Of a stretch of DNA of 10,791 bases, positions 6,080 through 10,791 are shown piece after piece. Below the pieces are notes generated by a model, which did not search any database, was not told where the DNA came from, and was given only the letters and a program-made list of their open reading frames with translations. The position numbers and the translations under genes were made by a program. The DNA is from an uncultured Oscillospiraceae bacterium (GTDB lineage: Bacteria; Bacillota; Clostridia; Oscillospirales; Oscillospiraceae). Where the stretch lies: positions 1 to 10,791 of the forward strand of contig CAJFPI010000096.1 of NCBI GenBank assembly GCA_904398675.1, written 5' to 3'. Position 1 is the stretch's first letter. Each line of letters begins with the position of its first letter.

Positions 6080-6651
6080 ATGGCGTCCCCTCCTTCCAGT
6101 CTTCCTCTCAGTTTTTTCAGCCCTCTGTGGTACTTGGAGAGCACCGTGGCCAGCGGCAGCTCCATCAGTTGGGCGATCTCCCGGTGCTTGAGGCCGGAGA
6201 CGGCGTGGAGCAGCACGATCTGCCGCTCCTGCTCCCCCAGCACCTCCAGCGCCGCGGAGAGCACCTGCCGGTCCTCCGCCGTCACCGCCGGGGCCTCAAT
6301 GGCCAGCGATTCCCACTCCCCCTCGCTGAGATCCCGCATTTTCTCCCGGGACCGCAGATGCATCAGAGAGAAGTTTTTCGCGATGGTCAGCACCCAGGCC
6401 ATGGGCTTGCCGTGGGGCTGGTAGCCGGCGGCGCTGTCCCACACCCGGATGTAGGTATCCTGCACCACATCCTCGGCGTCGTGGCCGTTTTTCAAATAGG
6501 AGAGCGCCAGGCCGTAAACCGCCGTCCTGGTGGCGGCGTAGAAGTCCGCCAGCGCCTCCCGCCCGCCGGCGGCAATCTGGAGCAGCAGGTCCTCCAGCTC
6601 TCCCGGACCGGGTCTGTGCTCCTGTGCCATTGTGCCTATGGTCCACAACAT
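6076..6651 (-). CDS. ECF-type RNA polymerase sigma factor
   Basis: At 191 aa it has the two-domain ECF layout. Region 2 (about 37-104) includes the core-binding/-10 recognition block HDAEDVVQDTYIRVW (57-71) and TIAKNFSLMHLRS (89-101). Region 4 (about 128-183) has LSAALEVLGEQERQIVLLHA, then the HTH LKHREIAQLMELPLATVLSKYHRGLKKLR for -35 recognition. Region 3 and region 1.1 are absent, as in ECF factors. The ATG at 6651 has GAGAGGGAAATC upstream; a second in-frame ATG (residue 8) has a poorer site. The partner anti-sigma gene overlaps its stop by 4 nt. The upstream gap to yfcE (90 nt) holds TTGACG (6732-6737) but no matching -10, so autoregulation through an ECF promoter or read-through from yfcE are both possible. 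The regulon is unknown. Confidence 0.95.
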   Translation of the reverse strand: MLWTIGTMAQEHRPGPGELEDLLLQIAAGGREALADFYAATRTAVYGLALSYLKNGHDAEDVVQDTYIRVWDSAAGYQPHGKPMAWVLTIAKNFSLMHLRSREKMRDLSEGEWESLAIEAPAVTAEDRQVLSAALEVLGEQERQIVLLHAVSGLKHREIAQLMELPLATVLSKYHRGLKKLRGRLEGGDAI

Positions 6652-6741
6652 GATTTCCCTCTCCCGTCATATGCATAATGCATCAGCACCCTGTTTTATT
6701 GCAGGGCGGCGTGCAAATTTCATAATTTTTTCGTCAAGTCC

Positions 6742-7299
6742 TCAGCGCTCCGCCGCCCGGTACTCGTTGTACACAGCCCCCTCCAGGGTCTTCCAGCAGA
6801 AGAGGCCGTCCTCCAGGGTCATATAGCCGCGGCTGCTCCCCTCCTTGGGGATGGAGACGGAGCCGGGGTTCATATACACATAGGTCTCATGGAGCCGGCA
6901 GGCCGGCACATGGGTGTGCCCGTTGAGGAGGATGCTGCCCTTTTTCATTGCCGGCAGGTTCTCCTCGTTCCACAGGTGGCCGTGGGTCACATACAGGGAC
7001 AAGCCTCCTATCTCCAGCAGGGCATAGTCCGCCATCACCGGGAACTCCAGCACCATCTGGTCCACCTCGGCGTCGCAGTTGCCCCGGACGGCCACGATCT
7101 GTTCCTTCCGGGCGTTGAGCATCTCCGCGGTTTTGGGGCAGCTGTAGTCCTCCGGCAGGGCGTTGCGGGGCCCATGGTAGAGCAGGTCTCCCAGCAGAAG
7201 GATCTGATCCGGCTGCTCCCGCTCCACCGCCTCCATCAGCGCGGCGCACCAGCGGGCGGAGCCGTGGATATCCGATGCAATCAGCCATTTTTTGCTCAT
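6742..7299 (-). CDS. yfcE: YfcE-type metallophosphodiesterase
   Basis: A 185-aa calcineurin-like phosphoesterase, the same size as E. coli YfcE (184 aa), which cleaves phosphodiester model substrates with Mn2+; its physiological substrate is unknown. All metal-site motifs are present: SDIHG (D10, H12), LGDLLYHGP (D38), GNCDAEVD (N74), THGHLW (H106) and NGHTHVP (H128, H130). The YHGPRN and GNCDxEVDQ wording is characteristic of YfcE rather than of other small phosphoesterases. An in-frame ATG 10 codons upstream exists (7329), but it falls within the predicted -10 element, and AAGGAGGTAC (7308-7317) is correctly spaced for the ATG at 7299, which is therefore chosen. The gene is divergent from the HAD phosphatase gene. 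The sigma-factor gene follows 90 nt downstream with no strong terminator between. Confidence 0.94.
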   Translation of the reverse strand: MSKKWLIASDIHGSARWCAALMEAVEREQPDQILLLGDLLYHGPRNALPEDYSCPKTAEMLNARKEQIVAVRGNCDAEVDQMVLEFPVMADYALLEIGGLSLYVTHGHLWNEENLPAMKKGSILLNGHTHVPACRLHETYVYMNPGSVSIPKEGSSRGYMTLEDGLFCWKTLEGAVYNEYRAAER

Positions 7300-7315
7300 A
7301 GAAAGCGTACCTCCT

Positions 7316-7328
7316 TGTCTGTCAGACA
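7316..7328. promoter_or_regulatory. 13-bp perfect dyad at the yfcE transcription start
   Basis: TGTCTG-T-CAGACA is a perfect inverted repeat between the predicted yfcE -10 (7331-7336) and its ribosome binding site, covering the expected start point near 7324. Position suits an operator, but a chance palindrome of this length is possible. Confidence 0.3.
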
Positions 7329-7330
7329 CA

Positions 7331-7358
7331 AGTATAACAAATTTTTTCGAAAATTCAA
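7331..7358 (-). promoter_or_regulatory. SigA-type promoter of yfcE
   Basis: On the minus strand, TTGAAT (7353-7358) and TATACT (7331-7336) are spaced by 16 bp. Predicted start is near 7324, about 25 nt before the ATG at 7299. Confidence 0.7.
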
Positions 7359-7373
7359 CCGCTCAGGCGGTTG
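7356..7373. promoter_or_regulatory. Inverted repeat between divergent promoters, candidate shared operator
   Basis: CAACCGC-TCAG-GCGGTTG is a perfect 7-bp inverted repeat with a 4-bp centre. Its ends fall inside the -35 hexamer of yfcE (7353-7358) on one side and of the HAD gene (7371-7376) on the other. A protein bound here would block or activate both genes. No regulator gene adjoins it, so the ligand and protein are unknown. Confidence 0.4.
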
Positions 7374-7399
7374 CCAACCCGAAAGAAAACCGGTATACT
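7371..7399 (+). promoter_or_regulatory. SigA-type promoter of the HAD phosphatase gene
   Basis: TTGCCA (7371-7376) and TATACT (7394-7399) with a 17-bp spacer. Predicted start is near 7406, only about 13 nt before the ATG at 7419, so the leader holds little more than the ribosome binding site. Confidence 0.75.
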
Positions 7400-7418
7400 A
7401 GCCCGCGAGGTGATTTCC

Positions 7419-8069
7419 ATGGGCTATTCCACTGTTTTGTTTGATCTGGACGGCACTCTTCTCAACACCCTGGAGGACCTGCGCGACGCGGTGAATCATG
7501 TGCTGTCCGCCTCCGGTTTTCCTCCCCGCTCTCTGGAGGAGGTGCGGCAGTTTGTGGGCAACGGCCTGGGCAATTTGATGCGCCGCAGCCTGCCCGCCCC
7601 CTGCGGCGAGGCGGAGCTGGAGCGGCACACCGCGGCGCTGCGGTCCTGGTACGCCGAGCACAGCCAGGTGAAGACCCACCCCTACGACGGCATTCTCCCC
7701 CTGCTGGACCGGCTGCACGCCGCCGGATGCCGGGTGGGCGTGGTGTCCAACAAGGTGGACGGCGCCGTAAAGGATCTCTGCCGCCACTACTTCGGCAATC
7801 GCGTGGCAGTGGCGGTTGGCGAGCGGCAGGGCATGCGCCGCAAGCCCGCGCCGGACACAGTGCTGCTGGCCCTGGGGGAGCTGGGCGCCGGAAAAGAGGG
7901 CGCCGTCTATGTGGGGGATTCGGAGGTGGACGTGGCCACCGCCCGCAGCGCCGGCCTTCCCTGCCTCTCCGTCACCTGGGGGTTCCGCACCCGGGAGGAG
8001 CTGCTCCGCGCCGGCGCCGCCGTGCTGGTGGATACGCCGGAGGAGCTGTGGGCGGCCCTCGTCCAATAA
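7419..8069 (+). CDS. HAD-superfamily phosphatase (phosphoglycolate phosphatase-like)
   Basis: A 216-aa HAD subfamily IA hydrolase. Motif I is LFDLDGTLLNT (nucleophile D9, acid/base D11); a helical cap (about 15-90) includes FVGNGLGNLMRR, typical of Gph-type enzymes. Motif II is VVSN (S110), the motif III lysine is K142 in RRKPAPD, and motif IV is YVGDSEVDVATARSAGL (D167, D171). The KPAPDTVLLAL and GDSEVD wording fits phosphoglycolate phosphatase, which removes 2-phosphoglycolate formed during DNA repair, but pyrophosphatase PpaX and other sugar-phosphate phosphatases look similar. An upstream in-frame ATG (7371) lies inside the -35 element, so the ATG at 7419, preceded by GAGGTGATTTCC, is the start. 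The gene is divergent from yfcE and convergent with moaA. Confidence 0.92.
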   Translation: MGYSTVLFDLDGTLLNTLEDLRDAVNHVLSASGFPPRSLEEVRQFVGNGLGNLMRRSLPAPCGEAELERHTAALRSWYAEHSQVKTHPYDGILPLLDRLHAAGCRVGVVSNKVDGAVKDLCRHYFGNRVAVAVGERQGMRRKPAPDTVLLALGELGAGKEGAVYVGDSEVDVATARSAGLPCLSVTWGFRTREELLRAGAAVLVDTPEELWAALVQ

Positions 8070-8086
8070 TAGCACCCCTGGCGGCA

Positions 8087-8116
8087 GAAAGAGCCCGGCG
8101 CAGCTGCGCCGGGCTC
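8087..8116. terminator. Bidirectional terminator shared by the HAD gene and moaA
   Basis: A perfect 26-bp palindrome (8091-8116, half-site GAGCCCGGCGCAG) lies between the convergent stops at 8069 and 8132. On the minus strand it is followed by TTTCTGCC and on the plus strand by CTTGACTG, so it should work better for moaA, with weaker U-run support for the HAD gene. Confidence 0.8.
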
Positions 8117-8131
8117 CTTGACTGTCCCGAT

Positions 8132-9088
8132 TTATCCGCCGATCCGGTTCATATCCCTGGCCGAGCGGGAGCGGCACTCCGCCGACAGCGCCCCGTGGGA
8201 GGCGGGCTTTGCCGCCGCCGCGTCCAAAATCGCCTGGCGCAGCGCAGCGCCGTGGAGGCCCCGGACCGGGATCTCCTCCGCCGAGTGGAGGCAGGGTTTC
8301 AGGTGGCCGTCCGCCGTCAGGCGCAGGCGGTTGCAGCTGCCGCAGAACTCGCAGCTGAGGGGCGTGATGAGGCCGATGCGGCCCTTGGCCCCCTTCAGGC
8401 GGTAGAGCTTTGCCACCCCGCCGTCGGTCCCCGCCGGCTCCAGCGCGTCTCCCAGCCGCTCCTTTACCACAGTGACCGGGAGGTACGCCTCCGGTCCAAA
8501 GGGGACCGTGTGGCCGATGGGCATCAGCTCAATGAACCGGACGTCCACCGGATAGCGCACTGTCAGCTCTGCCAAGTCCTCGATCTCGTCGTCGTTAAAG
8601 CCGCCGATGAGCACCGTGTTGATCTTGATGGGGGACATGCCGCACCCCAGCGCCGCCCGCAGCCCCGCCAGGCAGTCCTCCAGGCGGCCGCAGCGGGTGA
8701 TGGCGGCAAACCGCTCCGGGCGCAGGGTGTCCAGGCTGATGTTGATCCGGTTGACTCCCGCCGCCTTCAGCTCCTGCGCCATGGCCGGCAGTAGCGCGCC
8801 GTTGGTGGTGACGGCCAGATCCTCCACCCCCTCCATAGCCCGCAGACGGCGGCACAGCTCCACAACGCCCCGGCGCACCAAAGGCTCGCCGCCGGTGACG
8901 CGCACCTTGCGGACCCCCAGCGACACCGCCGCCGCCGCGATCTCCTCGATCTCCTCCAGGGAGAGAATCTCGTCGTGCTCCCGTTTTTCCACGCCCTCCT
9001 CCGGCATGCAGTAGACGCACCGGTAATTGCACCGGTCCGTCACCGAGATCCGGAGGTAGTCGATCTTTCGTCCAAATGTATCCTTCAC
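8132..9088 (-). CDS. moaA: GTP 3',8-cyclase MoaA (molybdenum cofactor biosynthesis)
   Basis: A radical-SAM enzyme that, with MoaC, turns GTP into cyclic pyranopterin monophosphate, the first step of molybdopterin synthesis. At 318 aa it has the family length. The N-terminal cluster motif CxxxCxxC is C20-NYR-C24-VY-C27 after RISVTDR, with the SAM-binding VTGGEPLVRRG in the expected place. The second, substrate-binding 4Fe-4S motif is CEFCGSCNRLRL with the third cysteine in HLKPCL. The protein ends in GG, the conserved C-terminal diglycine needed for MoaA activity. The start is GTG at 9088, with AAAGGAG 6 nt upstream. No other moa, mog or moe gene is in the window, so it is separated from the rest of the pathway here. 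Promoter at 9143-9172 and the terminator at 8091-8116 suggest a single-gene transcript. Confidence 0.97.
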   Translation of the reverse strand: MKDTFGRKIDYLRISVTDRCNYRCVYCMPEEGVEKREHDEILSLEEIEEIAAAAVSLGVRKVRVTGGEPLVRRGVVELCRRLRAMEGVEDLAVTTNGALLPAMAQELKAAGVNRINISLDTLRPERFAAITRCGRLEDCLAGLRAALGCGMSPIKINTVLIGGFNDDEIEDLAELTVRYPVDVRFIELMPIGHTVPFGPEAYLPVTVVKERLGDALEPAGTDGGVAKLYRLKGAKGRIGLITPLSCEFCGSCNRLRLTADGHLKPCLHSAEEIPVRGLHGAALRQAILDAAAAKPASHGALSAECRSRSARDMNRIGG

Positions 9089-9101
9089 AATCTGCTCCTT
9101 T

Positions 9102-9123
9102 GGCGGCCGCCGAGACGGCCGCC
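9102..9123 (-). other. GC hairpin adjoining the moaA ribosome binding site
   Basis: On the minus strand, GGCGGCCG-TCTCGG-CGGCCGCC forms an 8-bp all-GC stem that ends directly before AAAGGAG of moaA. It lies in the predicted leader (start near 9136). It may hinder or tune ribosome access. The whole leader is only about 48 nt, too short for the known Moco riboswitch. On the plus strand the same hairpin is followed by GCTTTCTTT, but no plus-strand gene precedes it. Confidence 0.4.
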
Positions 9124-9142
9124 GCTTTCTTTATCTCGTTTC

Positions 9143-9172
9143 AGTATAACCCTTTTCCCCGCCTTTTGGCAA
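9143..9172 (-). promoter_or_regulatory. SigA-type promoter of moaA
   Basis: On the minus strand, TTGCCA (9167-9172) and TATACT (9143-9148) with an 18-bp spacer; both hexamers are the same as those of the HAD gene promoter. Predicted start is near 9136. Confidence 0.65.
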
Positions 9173-9193
9173 CCCCCGCCGCAAATTTCCTCC

Positions 9194-10093
9194 TCAAACA
9201 ACAAGTCCCGCCTTTACCGCCAGGGCCGCCAGTGCCACGGAGATCAGACACTGCAGTCCCTTGCCCAGCCAGTGCCGCCGGGCGCGCAGCGTTCCCAGCA
9301 CCGCCATGGTCTGGCAGTGGACCGACAGCCCGCCCCAGCCTAAAATACCCGCCGCCGCGATAAAGCCCTCCGGCCCCGCCGGAAGGACGGCGATGCCGGA
9401 GACCATCTCCACCGCCCCCAGGGCCGCCGCCGGCAATTGGCCGGGCAGCAGGGCCGCCGCGGTGCGAAACAGCACCACAAAGGCGCAGATCTGGAGCACT
9501 GCACTGAAGGAGCCGGTCACCGCCCCGGTAAACATCTGGGCCAGGGATTTCGGTCTTTCTCCGCCGGATGGCGGGAGCGGCAGCCGCCCCCGCTCCCCGC
9601 CTCTTCCCCGCAGGAGCATCCCCGTAAGAAACGCCGCAAGGGCGTGGATTAGGTAGAGATACACCCCCGCCCGGCTGCTGTGGAGCACCCCCGCCCCCAC
9701 ATAGGACAGGATGAAGGCCGGTCCGCAGTTGTTCACAAAGGCGAGGCACCGCTCCGCCTCCTCCCGGGTCAGCGCCCCCTGCTCAAAGAGCTCCGCCGCT
9801 GCCCGCGCCCCGGAGGGATAGCCCCCCACAAGCCCCGCAATCAGCGGCGCCGCACACACCCCCCGCAGGCCGAAGAGCGGGCCCATGAAGGGGGCGAACA
9901 GCCGCTGCAGGCGCGCCGCCGCCCCCATCTGGATCAGCAGCGACACCACCACAAAAAACGGGAACAGGGAGGGGATCACCGTCTGGGCGCACAGCAGCAG
10001 CCCCTCCCCCGCCGCGGCGGAGGCGCTCTCCGGCTGCCGCAGCAGCCCCCAGGCAAACCAGAGCGCCGCCAGAGCCATCCCCACCTTTTTCAT
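9194..10093 (-). CDS. YlbJ-like sporulation integral membrane protein (nucleoside-recognition/Gate fold)
   Basis: A 299-aa polytopic membrane protein with about eight hydrophobic segments (roughly 4-19, 38-56, 78-95, 122-137, 143-161, 192-216, 222-240, 243-262 and 280-298) and a hydrophilic loop at 162-185. Three motifs fit the YlbJ family: GLVGGYPSGA (87-96), FVNNCGPAFI (119-128) and GWGGLSVHCQT (252-262). YlbJ is needed for normal spore formation in Bacillus subtilis and carries the nucleoside-recognition (Gate) domain; its transported substrate, if any, is not settled. It is shorter than B. subtilis YlbJ (about 400 aa), though the motif order is kept. I chose the ATG at 10093, after a GGAGGGGGG tract; an in-frame ATG at 10123 has a poor site. 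I found no convincing SigE or SigA promoter upstream. No other sporulation gene is in the window. Confidence 0.82.
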   Translation of the reverse strand: MKKVGMALAALWFAWGLLRQPESASAAAGEGLLLCAQTVIPSLFPFFVVVSLLIQMGAAARLQRLFAPFMGPLFGLRGVCAAPLIAGLVGGYPSGARAAAELFEQGALTREEAERCLAFVNNCGPAFILSYVGAGVLHSSRAGVYLYLIHALAAFLTGMLLRGRGGERGRLPLPPSGGERPKSLAQMFTGAVTGSFSAVLQICAFVVLFRTAAALLPGQLPAAALGAVEMVSGIAVLPAGPEGFIAAAGILGWGGLSVHCQTMAVLGTLRARRHWLGKGLQCLISVALAALAVKAGLVV

Positions 10094-10158
10094 CTGACCA
10101 CCCCCCTCCACCCTATGTCCCATTTCCCCGCCGTAGGACAGTTTCCTGCCGCCCGCTC

Positions 10159-10187
10159 TTGCAACGGGGCGGGAGGTGTGCTATATT
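10159..10187 (+). promoter_or_regulatory. SigA-type promoter of the DEAD-box helicase gene
   Basis: TTGCAA (10159-10164) and TATATT (10182-10187) with a 17-bp spacer, set in a GC-rich background. Predicted start is near 10194, giving a leader of about 82 nt before the ATG at 10276. Confidence 0.75.
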
Positions 10188-10210
10188 GGTGTTGTAAAGT
10201 GGGAGGTTAG

Positions 10211-10264
10211 GGCGATTTTGGTCCAAAAGCCTCTCAGCTGTGGATACGAATTTCAATAGAGAGG
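10211..10264 (+). promoter_or_regulatory. Helicase-gene leader with two competing hairpins, one hiding the Shine-Dalgarno
   Basis: Hairpin 1 pairs TTTTGG (10216-10221) with CCAAAA (10223-10228) and, past a 2-nt bulge, GGC (10211-10213) with GCC (10229-10231). Hairpin 2 pairs CCTCTC (10230-10235) with GAGAGG (10259-10264), which is the apparent Shine-Dalgarno of the helicase. The two share bases 10230-10231. Seen directly as complementarity; control of translation by this switch is inferred. Confidence 0.35.
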
Positions 10265-10275
10265 ATTTTGCGACC

Positions 10276-10791
10276 ATGGAATTGACACAGGGCGTCCGTT
10301 TTGACACGCTGGGCCTGTCCCCGGAGATCATGCGGGCGCTGGAAAAAAAGGGCTATGAGGTCTCCACCCCCGTCCAGGCGGGCAGCATCCCGCCCATGAT
10401 GGCCTGGAAGGACCTTACCGCCAAGGCCCCCACCGGCACGGGGAAGACCTTTGCCTTCGGCATTCCCATCATTGAGCACATTGATCCGGAGAGCACCGCC
10501 GTCCAGGCGGTGATCCTGGCCCCCACCCGGGAGCTTGCCATGCAGATCACCGCGGAGATGCGGGAGATCGCCCAGTTTAAAACCGGGGTGCGGATGGTCT
10601 GTCTCTACGGCGGACAGCCCATCGGCAAGCAGATCGACGCGCTGAAGAAAAAGCCTCAGATCGTCATTGCCACCCCCGGCCGCCTCAGCGACCACCTCAA
10701 GCGCCGCACCGTGCGGCTGGACAAGGTGGAGACCGTGGTGCTGGACGAGGCGGACCGGATGCTGGACATGGGCTTTATCCATGACGTCACC
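10276..10791 (+). CDS. DEAD-box ATP-dependent RNA helicase, N-terminal part (runs off the right edge)
   Basis: The first 172 codons remain open to the window end. They cover most of RecA-like domain 1 of a superfamily 2 RNA helicase, which unwinds or remodels RNA using ATP (ribosome assembly, mRNA turnover, cold adaptation). Motifs in order: aromatic F9 and Q-motif GYEVSTPVQ (Q34); Walker A APTGTGKT (51-58); Ia APTRELAMQ (82-90); YGGQP (111-115); Ib ATPGRL (132-137); II VLDEADRMLDMGF (155-167). Residues before Walker A read AWKD where most family members have a glycine (GxD). The ATG at 10276 follows GAGAGG by 11 nt, a rather long spacing. Domain 2 and the C-terminal tail, which would tell CshA, DeaD or RhlE types apart, are outside the window. 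Confidence 0.95.
   Translation, partial: MELTQGVRFDTLGLSPEIMRALEKKGYEVSTPVQAGSIPPMMAWKDLTAKAPTGTGKTFAFGIPIIEHIDPESTAVQAVILAPTRELAMQITAEMREIAQFKTGVRMVCLYGGQPIGKQIDALKKKPQIVIATPGRLSDHLKRRTVRLDKVETVVLDEADRMLDMGFIHDVT

Noticed and set aside
4568..6424. 618-codon plus-strand open frame antisense to the sigma/anti-sigma operon
   Set aside because: Its apparent internal repeats are only the mirror of the PepSY duplication. No start signals or known domains are present.
6652..6741. SigA promoter for the ECF sigma gene using TTGACG at 6732-6737
   Set aside because: The -35 is excellent, but no -10-like hexamer occurs 16-19 bp downstream (GCACGC is found). The ATGCAT repeat at 6671-6683 is also not placed to act as a -10.
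7398..8177. 259-codon minus-strand frame opposite the HAD phosphatase gene
   Set aside because: The plus strand carries all four HAD motifs, a promoter and a ribosome site; the minus frame crosses the shared terminator.
9089..9193. Molybdenum cofactor riboswitch upstream of moaA
   Set aside because: The predicted leader is about 48 nt and the full gap is 105 nt, with only one simple hairpin; the known Moco RNA is larger with several paired elements.
10094..10123. SigE-like -10 (CATAGGGT) for the YlbJ-like gene
   Set aside because: It would place the transcription start inside the gene's own Shine-Dalgarno region, and no matching -35 was seen at proper spacing.
1..10791. Mobile element, defence island, CRISPR array or toxin-antitoxin pair
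   Set aside because: No transposase, integrase, nuclease or spacer-repeat pattern was found on either strand; genes are mainly housekeeping and base composition is even apart from promoter regions.

Overview
The window looks like a chromosomal stretch from a high-GC, endospore-forming Clostridia member, most plausibly Oscillospiraceae (Flavonifractor/Oscillibacter-like). This is inferred from the GC-rich codon usage with SigA-type AT-rich promoters, strong GGAGG-type ribosome binding sites, a clostridial-type galactokinase, a YlbJ-like sporulation membrane protein and an ECF sigma/PepSY anti-sigma pair typical of gut clostridia. No rRNA, tRNA, insertion sequence, phage gene or CRISPR array is visible. 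The gene content is mostly housekeeping.

Layout. Positions 1-1499 (minus strand) hold a Leloir galactose pair, galK followed by the first 44 codons of galE, which runs off the left edge. Upstream on the same strand are an AraC-family regulator (1669-2496) and a small single-pass membrane protein (2620-2865) that has its own good promoter. Next is a PLP-dependent class I/II aminotransferase (3092-4288) with a clear promoter and terminator. A two-gene operon follows (6651 down to 4643): an ECF sigma factor whose stop overlaps (ATGA) the start of its membrane-bound, RsgI-like anti-sigma factor. That protein carries an Asn-Pro motif and a C-terminal series of PepSY units.

Positions 6742-8069 hold two divergent genes, a YfcE-type metallophosphodiesterase (minus) and a HAD phosphatase of the phosphoglycolate phosphatase type (plus). 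Their -35 elements flank one perfect inverted repeat. The HAD gene converges on moaA (minus), with a 26-bp palindromic terminator between them. Right of moaA is a YlbJ-like polytopic membrane protein (minus). Divergent from it, a DEAD-box RNA helicase (plus) runs off the right edge; its roughly 80-nt leader can fold so as to hide its own Shine-Dalgarno sequence.

How the genes work together. galK and galE are successive parts of the Leloir pathway, and the adjacent AraC regulator is a plausible but unproven controller: the galK promoter has a perfect -10 and a poor -35, as activator-dependent promoters often do. The sigma/anti-sigma pair is a self-contained envelope-signalling module whose signal and regulon are unknown. 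The other genes appear to be independent single-gene units, each with its own promoter. I see no clearly undescribed system; the most distinctive parts are the PepSY-tailed RsgI-like anti-sigma factor and several candidate cis-regulatory structures.
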